Shown one piece after another: positions 8,717 to 17,106 of a DNA stretch of 64,000 nt (position 1 is the first letter of the stretch; every line of letters begins with the position of its first letter). The stretch comes from CAZMSQ01 sp964569025 (lineage in GTDB: Bacteria; Bacteroidota; Bacteroidia; Chitinophagales; Saprospiraceae). Location of the stretch: the NCBI GenBank assembly GCA_964569025.1, contig CAZMSQ010000002.1, forward strand, positions 61,691 through 125,690, read 5' to 3'. The notes under the pieces were generated by a model. That model saw only the letters and a program-made list of their open reading frames with translations. It did no database searches and was not told where the DNA came from. The position numbers and the translations under genes were made by a program.

Positions 8717-10969
8717 ATGGATGTTCAAATTTACGGAATTCGGCATCACGGCCCCGGCTCCGCAAGAAACCTTATTAATGCCCTGCAGGCTTTCGACCCT
8801 CAGGCCGTATTGATTGAGGGCCCACCGGATGCGAATAGCCTGCTTGCCTATGCTTCAGCAGAGGGTATGGAGCCTCCAATTGCGTTGATGGTGTATGATC
8901 CGCTTAATTTCAGTCAGGCTTCGTATTTTCCATTTGCTGGATTTTCACCAGAGTGGCAAGCTATTCAGTTTGCATTGGGGAAGGAAATTTCGGTTTCTTT
9001 CATTGATTTGCCAGTTGGTCTTCAGGAAAAATGGGAAGGGAGGCCTTCCAATCGGTTGGCTCTGAATATTGAAGAGAATGAGAATGAAGACGACCGTTTT
9101 GTGCGGCTTGACCCGCTGGGGTATCTGGCAAAGTTATCGGGTCGTGCGGATGGAGAGCAGTGGTGGGAAGAAACCTTCGAGCAATGGGAACGGGTCGATG
9201 GCGTTTTTGGGGTCATTCTTGAGTTGATGAGAGCCTTGCGGGAGGAAGTGCCTGAAAAGCGCAAAGAAACACTGTTGCGGGAGGCGCACATGAGAAAATG
9301 TATCCGTAAGGCGATAAAAGATGGTCATGAACGCATAGCAGTGGTATGCGGTGCATGGCATGCTCCCGCACTTGCTGCATGGAATGAGATTCCTGCAAAA
9401 GCCGACAATGCTTTGCTGAAGGGAGTCAAGAAGAAAAAGACTCAGGCAGCCTGGATCCCCTGGAATTACAGCCAACTTTCCCGATTGAATGGGTATGGGG
9501 CAGGAGTGATTTCGCCGGCATGGTATGACCTGCTGTTTGAAAGCCGCAGTGAGGTGGCGATTCGCTGGATGACGCAAGCGGCGCGGCTGTTACGGGATGA
9601 AGGCAATGATGTATCTTCAGCGCATGTCATTGAAGCAGCTCGTCTTGCAGAGACGCTCGCCGCCATGAGGCAGCGACCGGCACCCGGACTGGACGAATTG
9701 AGAGAGTCTGCATTGTCGGTACTTTGCGAAGGCGACACAAAATGGCTGGATCTTATTGAAAAGCGCTTGATCATCGGAGAACGTACCGGGACTATTGGAC
9801 CCGAGGTGCCCGTGGTGCCACTTCAAAAGGACATCGATATGCGCATCCGAAAAGCTCGCCTGACCAGATACTGGGGTGGGGGGAGGTGTAATTGGGTATC
9901 CAAAGAACTGGATTTAAGAAAAGATAATCAATTGAAAACCAGCTACCTGATACATTCTATGGCGTTGTTGGGAATTTCATACGGTGTAAAGATAAAGACC
10001 AAGAGAAAGGTTCTTGGCACCTTTCACGAGTTCTGGTGGTTGTCTTGGAGCCCGGACATTCCATTGCAAATTGCCGAGGCATCTGTGTATGGCTCTACCA
10101 TTGAAGAGGCAGGTACAAACCGGGTTATCAAGCTTGCCGGAGAGGCTACCAAGCTCACCGAGCTCACCGACCTGACAGACGTTGCGTTGAAGGCCAATCT
10201 GATAGAACCAATCAGTTACCTGATCAAACGTCTTGAGGAGGTGGCTGCCTCTACCACAGATGTCTGGCTTCTCATGCAGAGCATTCCGGCTTTGTTAAAA
10301 TCAGAGCAACATGGAAGCGCCCGGAAGAGTGACGTGAGCTCGATTGAGCAGGTGCTCGACCATTTATTGCCGCGCATTTTTGTGGGTCTGCCCAATGCCG
10401 GAGCGTCTCTTGATGAGGCAAAAAGCAAAGAATTTTTCGCCCTCGTTTCCGAGACAAGCCACCATTTGCAAGCGTCAAACCGAAGGGTCGACCATGATAC
10501 ATGGATAAAAACCTTGCTTGCCACAAAGGCTCACCGAAATGTGCATCCATTTGTGAAAGGAGGCCTGTGCCGGCTGTTGTTTGACAAATCCTGCATCACC
10601 ACAGCCCAGACCTCCCGAGAGTTTGCATACGCCCTCTCTACAGGTCAGGATCCCGAAGCCAGTGCCTTTTGGCTGGAGGGCTTCCTTCAGCAAAGTGGTC
10701 TGCTCCTGCTCCACCATCCACCCTTGTGGGCGATCCTCGATCAGTGGGTTGCGGCCCTGCCAGCTGAACAATTTGGGTCAATGCTGGTCATTCTGCGGCG
10801 CGCATTTTCCCAAATCCCCCGCAAAGAGCGCAATTCCCTTCTGGCTCACGCCCGAAAATCTCCCGACTCGGTTTTCCAGAAAGCCTCTGCGTCACCTCCA
10901 GCGCCTCCTGTTATGCCCCCGCAACTTGTACAAACGCTTCAGCAACTTCTCGGCACCTCTCTGAGCTGA
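8717..10969 (+). CDS. DUF5682 family protein (orphan)
   Basis: Recognised by the N-terminal signature YGIRHHGPGSAR, followed by VLIEGPPDA and, near residue 215, the histidine-containing segment VVCGAWHAPAL. By eye this pattern recalls TraB/TIKI/ChaN-type hydrolase folds, but that is inference. DUF5682 proteins are usually encoded with a MoxR AAA ATPase, VWA-domain, SWIM zinc-finger and DUF5691 proteins in predicted chaperone-like or conflict systems. None of those is adjacent here; only a short DUF5691-like fragment occurs about 43 kb away. The C-terminal half is helical and less conserved. I chose the ATG at 8717, directly before the conserved motif, over an upstream in-frame TTG at 8690. 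The length (750 residues) is normal for the family, so it looks intact. Confidence 0.82.
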   Translation: MDVQIYGIRHHGPGSARNLINALQAFDPQAVLIEGPPDANSLLAYASAEGMEPPIALMVYDPLNFSQASYFPFAGFSPEWQAIQFALGKEISVSFIDLPVGLQEKWEGRPSNRLALNIEENENEDDRFVRLDPLGYLAKLSGRADGEQWWEETFEQWERVDGVFGVILELMRALREEVPEKRKETLLREAHMRKCIRKAIKDGHERIAVVCGAWHAPALAAWNEIPAKADNALLKGVKKKKTQAAWIPWNYSQLSRLNGYGAGVISPAWYDLLFESRSEVAIRWMTQAARLLRDEGNDVSSAHVIEAARLAETLAAMRQRPAPGLDELRESALSVLCEGDTKWLDLIEKRLIIGERTGTIGPEVPVVPLQKDIDMRIRKARLTRYWGGGRCNWVSKELDLRKDNQLKTSYLIHSMALLGISYGVKIKTKRKVLGTFHEFWWLSWSPDIPLQIAEASVYGSTIEEAGTNRVIKLAGEATKLTELTDLTDVALKANLIEPISYLIKRLEEVAASTTDVWLLMQSIPALLKSEQHGSARKSDVSSIEQVLDHLLPRIFVGLPNAGASLDEAKSKEFFALVSETSHHLQASNRRVDHDTWIKTLLATKAHRNVHPFVKGGLCRLLFDKSCITTAQTSREFAYALSTGQDPEASAFWLEGFLQQSGLLLLHHPPLWAILDQWVAALPAEQFGSMLVILRRAFSQIPRKERNSLLAHARKSPDSVFQKASASPPAPPVMPPQLVQTLQQLLGTSLS

Positions 10970-11042
10970 GGCAACTCAATCCGCCTTGCCTTGATTTGGC
11001 ATGGTCAGGCATCAGGCAGGGTGTCGCTTGGGTAAGCTTGGC

Positions 11043-11092
11043 TTGGACTGACCCGGTCGGACCGCTATAGCGGTCCGACCGAGTCAGTCCAA
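11043..11092. repeat. Dispersed palindromic repeat, copy A (simple form)
   Basis: A 50-base palindrome with 25-bp arms and one mismatch (11053/11082), centred on CTATAG and containing the core GGACCGCTATAGCGGTCC. The outer TTGGACT/AGTCCAA arms extend the pairing beyond the family core GACCCGG...CCGGGTC. It lies between the convergent DUF5682 and cyclase genes, where it could act as a bidirectional terminator or mRNA-stabilising hairpin. No long T-run follows. Confidence 0.9.
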
Positions 11093-11115
11093 ATTTTGAA
11101 CATGGGTTGGGAGGC

Positions 11116-14100
11116 TTAGCAATTGAGTTCGGCGAGGCGGGAGCGGACGGTATGAGAATTGGCGATTGACTGGAGGGTGGTGTAGTGGGAAAGTGCCTGT
11201 GACTTCCAGGAGTCGAGACCGGTGGTTTTCCAGAGCTCGTAGGTGAGGAGGGCTTTCTGGGAGATCCGTTCGGTTGATTGTAGGAGCGTGCTAAGGGTGG
11301 TGACCGCCTCGGTAGGGGCGCCTTGATCTCTGGTGAGGAGTGCGGTTTGGAGGCTGAGGAAGAAGTTGAGATCGGGGTTAGAAAGCAGTCTTGCCAGTTC
11401 AGTCGCTTCGGCGAGGAGTTTTTTGGAACGCTCGAAGTGACCTTGCATACGGAGAGGCTGGCACTGTTCGACAAGACTTTGAGCGAGGACCAGCTTGTTG
11501 TCGATTTTTCGTGCGATATCGACTGCGTGTTGGTAATACCGAACCGAGCTGTCGTAGTCGCCGAGGGAGAAATAGACATCTCCCAGCGTATTGACGGCTT
11601 TGGCGACGCCCTTTCGATAGTTGATTTTCTGGCTGAGGGAATGGTACTCCTGCAGGTGGGAGAGGGCTTCGCGGAAGCGGCCCTGAATGGCGTACAACTC
11701 ACCAATCAGGCCCATGGCAATGGCGATTCCCTGGGTATCTCCGAGTTCCTGGCAGATCAGCAGATCTTTTTGAAACAACTCCATGGCGGTTTCGTACTCG
11801 CCTTTTTGCTGGTGAACACTACCGAGGCACCCTGTGCCGATGGCCATCAGTTGCTTGTTGCCGAGCTCATCGCTGCGTTCAAGACCCTGCCGGTAGCATT
11901 CGCCAGCGAGATCGTAGCTGCCTTGCTCAGCGTAAACAATGCCGAGATTGGTGTACAGGATGGCCATGCCAAGTTTGTTATTGGCATCGGTGCAGTAGGC
12001 CAATTGCTGCCTTAAAAATTGAATACCAGTCTCATATTCAGCCTGATTCATAAGGGTCAGGCCAAGGTTGGCGGCAATTTGGGCCACCGCCGGACTTCGG
12101 CCACTGTTTCCGGCCATTTCGAGGCTTCGGGTAAAGTATGACCGGGCTTCTTCGTACATCCCCTGGCGGAAGTACAAATCTCCGAGATTCCCGTAGGTCT
12201 TGACAATCCCTCTGTAATCATCGGCTTGCTCGAAAGAGGAGGCCGCTGTATTGAGGAAGCGCCGTGCATCTTCATATTTCCCCTGCAATATGAGAAGATG
12301 TCCGAGCTTGTCATTGGCGCGCCCGATGAGGACAAGATCATTTGATTGGCCAGCCAGTTCGAGTGCGCGTGAGAAGGTCACTCCGGCATCTTCCCAGAGG
12401 CCGATTAACTCTTGTACGGCCCCCTTTTTGAGCATTGTTCTGGCAATATCCGCGACACGAGAGGGCTTAAAAAGTGCCAGTAATTTTTCATAACTCTCAA
12501 GGGCATCTTTGTTTTGAAAGTTTCGCTTAAAGCGGTCGGCAGCCTTTTCAGAATATTCTATCGCCTTTTCGCGATCGTGGGCTTGCCCATAATGGTAGGC
12601 CAGGTCGTAGTATCGCTCTTCGAGTCTGTCGGCATAAAGCCTTTCCATGGCTCTGGCAATGAGGTGGTGCAGCTCTCGTACCCGAGTGCGCAACTGCATA
12701 TCCAAAACCGCTTCTCTCAAAAGGGAGTGGCGGAAAATGTAGCGAAGTTCATTCATTGCCTGCCAGATCTGACCACGTTCAGCTTTGCGGATTTGTTCGC
12801 GCAGCACCTTCGAGTGCTCCAGATCAGTTTCTCCGAGCGGTTCCTGGCTGCGCATGACCTCAGAGAGGACCGGCAGCTCAAACTCCCGGCCAATGACTGC
12901 GGCAGCTTTCACGGTTTCCTTGACCAGAGTACTTAGTCGGTCTATTCGCGCCGTCAGAATGCTATTAATGGAGTCCGACAGACGAATTTCTTCTTCTCCT
13001 TCTCTGATGTCAATGTCCGCTCCATTTCCCGGCTTCTCGAGGAGGTTGCTTTCTTCAAGGTATCCGATCATTTGTTCGGCATAGAACGGATTGCCGTTGG
13101 TGGTGCGTTTCAGGAGGTCGAGGAGTGGTTCGGCAATCGGGCCACCGAGTTTTTTTTCGGCCATCCGTCGCAGGTCGCTGTCAGAGAGTTGCCCGAGGTC
13201 GAGTTCCAGAACCGGCACAAGGTTTTTATTGAGCACATTCTCGTCAAGGGCGTGCTGGAGCTGCCCGTCGTCGTCAGGTCGTGCGGTTAGCACCAGAAGG
13301 GCGGGCCGGTTTCGCAATACTTTCAGCAGGTCGTGTGTCATTTCACGGGAGCTGCTGTCAAGCCAGTGCACATCTTCCATGACGAGCACCACAGGACTGA
13401 TCAATGAGAGGAGGTCAATAAGGTTGAGAACAGCAGAAAAGGTATTTTCACGTCTTCCGCGGGCATCCAGCTGCTCCCATAGCGAATTGTCTTCGTGCAA
13501 GCCGACCAGAGCAGCAAGGATAGACCGGGTACGCATTAATTCGATGACAGCAGGCATGTGTGATTCTGGGAGTGAGCGGCACTGGCTGAGCACAGTTTCG
13601 AAATGGCTGTCAAACTGCTTCCGGTTTGCTTGTGGGGATTTCTCCGGCGACTGTCCGAAGAAAGACTTGAGAAAATAGGTGAAGAGGTTGAAAGGTTTGC
13701 GCAAAATCTGATCGGCCTGAAACACATACCATCCCAAGGTACCTTCCCGGCGCAGTTGTTCACGAAACTCATGCACCAGACGGCTCTTTCCCATACCAGC
13801 CTCGCCAAACAGGTAGGTAATACCTGCAAATGTTCGATTGAAAATCGGCCTGGCAAAGCGGAGCAATGCGTCCAGTTCTTCGACCCGGCCTACCATGGGA
13901 CCATGATAGTCGGTTTGCCGGAGCCCTTCCTGTCCTTGCAGGACAAATGTTGGCACATGAGATTCAAGGCCCTTGTAGGTGATGTTACCCTTGAAGACAA
14001 AACGATACCCTCGCTCCCTTTCAACATGATCGTCGACCAGGATTTCTCCCCAGGAGGCATTTACCATGAGGCGGGCAGCAATGTTTACCCGGTTTCCGAC

Positions 14101-15147
14101 CACGGCATACTGGCATCGCTCCATGCCACCAACCAGACCAGCAAATGCAGTCCCTGAGGTGATGCCCATCCTGATGCGCAGGGCGGGAATGTGTTGTCGA
14201 AGTTCTGCCACGCTTTGACTGATATTCAGTGCGCATTCCAGTGTTCTGTTGGTGATGCGCTCAAACGATATCGGAGCCCCGAAAAAAGCAACCATCACAC
14301 CACCTTTGTCGCCAAAATCTATTTCCTTAAAATATCCGGAAAACCCATTGACGGCCTCGAGGATCACCGTTGCCAGCTTCTCCATGGCATCGTGATCCTC
14401 GACCCCCATGAATGATAAAAATAACGCTGTGACGGTGCGAAACTCCCCACCACGGTCAAATTCGAGGACTTCCTGAGGGAAAAAATGTTGTAACACGCTT
14501 TGCTGGGGGTTTGGCATTGGTCTTCCGATGCCGGAAAAGTCTGTCACGGGGTGCTCGAAATGATAAGCGTAGTAGCCGGGTCGGATTTCAAAACCGAAGA
14601 TTCCCACAGACTTCCACAGGCTGTGCAGGGCTGCATCAGCGACCATATCTTCTTTGTCAGCCAGCACCTGACAACGGGCGCATTCGTCAATGGCCTCACC
14701 CCTGAAATAAAATGCCCGGCGCATTGCAAATCCTACTATTCCCCATTCCACCTGTCCGAGAGAAACGCCAATCTTCAGATCAATACGAAAACTACCGAAG
14801 GGAGTCTGGCGATGATCTTCTTTTCTGTACAAATCCAGAATCCGGCATGCGGTGTCAAAGACCCTCCTGGGATCAGTGACGGATTGGGGAAATATGGCTA
14901 CAAATGAGTCTCCGGCAAAATGCGGAATGATGCCTCCCTCTCCATACACCAGCCTGACCATGGGTTCGAAAATGCCGTTGAGCAACACAGACAGTGCCTC
15001 AGCACCTTCATTGCCCTGTTTCATGAGTTCCTCTGTCATGGATGTGAATCCAGACAGGTCAAAAAACATAGCGTACGCCTGCATTGTACCGTGCAGATTG
15101 TCCTGCTCGAATTGCCGGTAAATGAATTCAGGGATGAGAGGTCTCAC
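11116..15147 (-). CDS. Tandem class III cyclase / NTPase / TPR protein, soluble adenylyl cyclase-like
   Basis: A 1343-residue cytoplasmic multidomain protein. Cyclase domain C1 (about 20-170) has both metal-binding aspartates, Asp30 (FFDLSGFT) and Asp80 (HFAGDSF), but a degenerate transition-state segment. Domain C2 (about 235-385) lacks the aspartates (LFLSF, FGDKGGV) but keeps the catalytic Asn355 and Arg359 in VGNRVNIAARL. One composite active site is thus expected, as in mammalian ADCY10. An AAA/STAND NTPase follows, with Walker A GEAGMGKS at 448-455 and Walker B VVLVMEDVHWLD near 590. A long TPR array fills roughly 870-1290. The product, cAMP or cGMP, is not proven: the base-recognition Lys is His76 and the Thr is Ala348 by eye. 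No effector is adjacent. Copy A of the palindromic repeat lies 24 bases beyond the stop. Confidence 0.88.
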   Translation of the reverse strand: MRPLIPEFIYRQFEQDNLHGTMQAYAMFFDLSGFTSMTEELMKQGNEGAEALSVLLNGIFEPMVRLVYGEGGIIPHFAGDSFVAIFPQSVTDPRRVFDTACRILDLYRKEDHRQTPFGSFRIDLKIGVSLGQVEWGIVGFAMRRAFYFRGEAIDECARCQVLADKEDMVADAALHSLWKSVGIFGFEIRPGYYAYHFEHPVTDFSGIGRPMPNPQQSVLQHFFPQEVLEFDRGGEFRTVTALFLSFMGVEDHDAMEKLATVILEAVNGFSGYFKEIDFGDKGGVMVAFFGAPISFERITNRTLECALNISQSVAELRQHIPALRIRMGITSGTAFAGLVGGMERCQYAVVGNRVNIAARLMVNASWGEILVDDHVERERGYRFVFKGNITYKGLESHVPTFVLQGQEGLRQTDYHGPMVGRVEELDALLRFARPIFNRTFAGITYLFGEAGMGKSRLVHEFREQLRREGTLGWYVFQADQILRKPFNLFTYFLKSFFGQSPEKSPQANRKQFDSHFETVLSQCRSLPESHMPAVIELMRTRSILAALVGLHEDNSLWEQLDARGRRENTFSAVLNLIDLLSLISPVVLVMEDVHWLDSSSREMTHDLLKVLRNRPALLVLTARPDDDGQLQHALDENVLNKNLVPVLELDLGQLSDSDLRRMAEKKLGGPIAEPLLDLLKRTTNGNPFYAEQMIGYLEESNLLEKPGNGADIDIREGEEEIRLSDSINSILTARIDRLSTLVKETVKAAAVIGREFELPVLSEVMRSQEPLGETDLEHSKVLREQIRKAERGQIWQAMNELRYIFRHSLLREAVLDMQLRTRVRELHHLIARAMERLYADRLEERYYDLAYHYGQAHDREKAIEYSEKAADRFKRNFQNKDALESYEKLLALFKPSRVADIARTMLKKGAVQELIGLWEDAGVTFSRALELAGQSNDLVLIGRANDKLGHLLILQGKYEDARRFLNTAASSFEQADDYRGIVKTYGNLGDLYFRQGMYEEARSYFTRSLEMAGNSGRSPAVAQIAANLGLTLMNQAEYETGIQFLRQQLAYCTDANNKLGMAILYTNLGIVYAEQGSYDLAGECYRQGLERSDELGNKQLMAIGTGCLGSVHQQKGEYETAMELFQKDLLICQELGDTQGIAIAMGLIGELYAIQGRFREALSHLQEYHSLSQKINYRKGVAKAVNTLGDVYFSLGDYDSSVRYYQHAVDIARKIDNKLVLAQSLVEQCQPLRMQGHFERSKKLLAEATELARLLSNPDLNFFLSLQTALLTRDQGAPTEAVTTLSTLLQSTERISQKALLTYELWKTTGLDSWKSQALSHYTTLQSIANSHTVRSRLAELNC

Positions 15148-15173
15148 AACTGGCTTGCCGCTTATTGGTAAAC

Positions 15174-15189
15174 TCCGCCTGAGGGCGGA
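15174..15189 (-). terminator. Small hairpin between M14 peptidase and cyclase genes
   Basis: TCCGCC-TGAG-GGCGGA forms a 6-bp stem with a tetraloop in the 63-base spacer between two minus-strand genes. It lacks a run of T on the minus side, so it may be a weak terminator or simply a processing hairpin. Confidence 0.3.
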
Positions 15190-15210
15190 TCTAAAAATAG
15201 GATTTTTCCC

Positions 15211-16995
15211 TTATCTCCCCTGAGAACCTTCAATGTCACTCGCATCTAAGACCCTCAAGACTGGGTATGCCCGATGGGTCTGCTCATAATGCACTGATTG
15301 CTTGTAGATAAAGTCAAGTTGAGCCCTGGAAGACTGGCGAAAAGACGGATCTTCCGCCTTTTTTTGCTCAAGGGCCTCACGAAGTGCAGGGTTTGCCTCA
15401 AGAATGTTGGACGCTGCATCTTCGAACACATAGGCCGAAAAGTATTCTTTTTGGCTTAAAATGGGGTCAAAAAAATTCCAGCAAAACCATGAATCCGGTG
15501 CTTGCGGCTCCAGCGTCTCGATCAGATACCTCAGCCCGGGCTGGTCGGCTGTGACAAATACATCACCCTTTTTTGCCTGCAATTCTACCGTATCAACCGA
15601 GACGACAACATTGCGATGCTGATAATGGCCCTCCCACGGCGCTGGTAAGGTAGAAAAGTCTTCAATTCGATATCGCTCGGCGGTAATGATGTGGTCTTGA
15701 TTCAGTTGTTCCATGCGGATGCCGTTCAAGTGGAGCCGCTCAAGGACCGCATCCCATGCTCCGGGAATGAGCCACCCCGAGGGTTTTGTGACTGAGCGGG
15801 AATTCGTAAAATATCTGAAATAGGGAATCTTTCTGGTCCATGGCTTGGCCCGATCATATGAAAGGCGGGGCAAACCGCTGACTCGGCTGGGAGTATACGT
15901 GGCCTCATAGCCCATGAACAAGAAGCTGTCAACCCTCGCGGAGTCTGGTACCCAATCAATGGCGAACGTATCTTGTTTCAAGCTGTATGCCAGTGCTTTT
16001 TTTCGGGCATCGTGCAATTCGGATTTTTGCTCGGCCAGATGAGAAAGAATGACCTGCATCAGATCATAGGCACTTTGCACCCTGTCGGGATAAGGCTTCA
16101 GCATGTGAGCTTCGGCCATGATGCCCGGCGTGTGAAACAGGGAGGCATACCCGGTGGAGTACCTCGGCAAATCAAGAAATCCGTTGATGCCAGCATCCGG
16201 GGTGGTGCTGACATTGACATACGGAGTCAAGGGCCAGCCGGCGGAATCCATGCCGGCATAGACTGAGGGCAGAAACCGGGTAAGCCAATCTCCGAGTGGC
16301 GGAGTCAGTTTATCGGTTTGGGTGGCCAGCAAGGTCATGGTATGAGCATAGTCTGCCCCGTTCGAGGTGTGATTGTCGATGAGAAAATCCGGCTGCCATT
16401 TGTGAAACAACTGTGTAAAGGTCTCGGCATTTTTGGAGTCGCACTTTATAAAATCCCTGTTCAGGTCGAGGTTTTTGGCGTTTCCCCTGAATCCATATGA
16501 CTCCGGTCCGAATTGATTGACGCGGCTGTCCGAGTTGCGGTTCAGGGCTCCACCTACATTATAGACAGGAATAACTACCAGAGCTACATCTTGCACCCAC
16601 GGAAAATCATCAGGCCTGAGGGCACAATCGCGAAGCAGCATCATGCTGGCGTCAACTCCACATGGCTCACCGGCATGGATTGCATTTAGTACCAATACGA
16701 TAAGACGTCCTTTTTTGCGTAATGAGGCCGGATCAGTGTCTCCGTCAATGCTGAAAACCGCTTCGTGGAGCGGATGGCCGCTGTCAGTTGTTCCAAAAGG
16801 CGAACAGGTGAACGATTTTGTCACTTCTGACAGTTTGGTATAGTAGGTGATGGCCTCATTCCAGGTAGCAGTGGAATTCGGATTCCGTTCGAACGGAATG
16901 TCCGGAAGTACACTATTGGGCTGTGCGTTAATTCTGCAGGTATAGGTGAGAATGAATACGGAGAGAAGCAAAGTATGCAGCGTATGGACAGTCAT
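15211..16995 (-). CDS. M14-family zinc carboxypeptidase, secreted
   Basis: Signal peptide in the first 25 residues (hydrophobic LLLSVFILTY, cleaved after INA before Gln). The M14 zinc motif HAGE places the ligands at His107 and Glu110, and the third ligand and substrate region appear in DLNRDFIK and LIDNHTSNGADY. The 594-residue length exceeds the minimal 300-residue catalytic domain. The extra C-terminal part lacks a recognisable T9SS tail, so periplasmic location is likely. It probably trims C-terminal residues of peptides. It is divergent from the 17107 gene across 111 bases and precedes the cyclase gene on the same strand by 63 bases. Confidence 0.87.
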   Translation of the reverse strand: MTVHTLHTLLLSVFILTYTCRINAQPNSVLPDIPFERNPNSTATWNEAITYYTKLSEVTKSFTCSPFGTTDSGHPLHEAVFSIDGDTDPASLRKKGRLIVLVLNAIHAGEPCGVDASMMLLRDCALRPDDFPWVQDVALVVIPVYNVGGALNRNSDSRVNQFGPESYGFRGNAKNLDLNRDFIKCDSKNAETFTQLFHKWQPDFLIDNHTSNGADYAHTMTLLATQTDKLTPPLGDWLTRFLPSVYAGMDSAGWPLTPYVNVSTTPDAGINGFLDLPRYSTGYASLFHTPGIMAEAHMLKPYPDRVQSAYDLMQVILSHLAEQKSELHDARKKALAYSLKQDTFAIDWVPDSARVDSFLFMGYEATYTPSRVSGLPRLSYDRAKPWTRKIPYFRYFTNSRSVTKPSGWLIPGAWDAVLERLHLNGIRMEQLNQDHIITAERYRIEDFSTLPAPWEGHYQHRNVVVSVDTVELQAKKGDVFVTADQPGLRYLIETLEPQAPDSWFCWNFFDPILSQKEYFSAYVFEDAASNILEANPALREALEQKKAEDPSFRQSSRAQLDFIYKQSVHYEQTHRAYPVLRVLDASDIEGSQGR

Positions 16996-17071
16996 ATCCT
17001 GAAATTCTGAGAACAGAAAATGGAGGGCAATGCCTTTACAACCCTCACTCCCTCGGCTTGAGGCGAGCGAA

Positions 17072-17079
17072 CAAAATTA
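17072..17079 (-). promoter_or_regulatory. Candidate -7 box for the M14 peptidase gene
   Basis: On the minus strand this reads TAATTTTG, a perfect TAnnTTTG match, 76 bases upstream of the peptidase start. No TTG element at the normal spacing was found. It lies in the shared divergent spacer. Confidence 0.3.
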
Positions 17080-17106
17080 ACAAACCTTTCAGATCAGAAT
17101 TTATCC

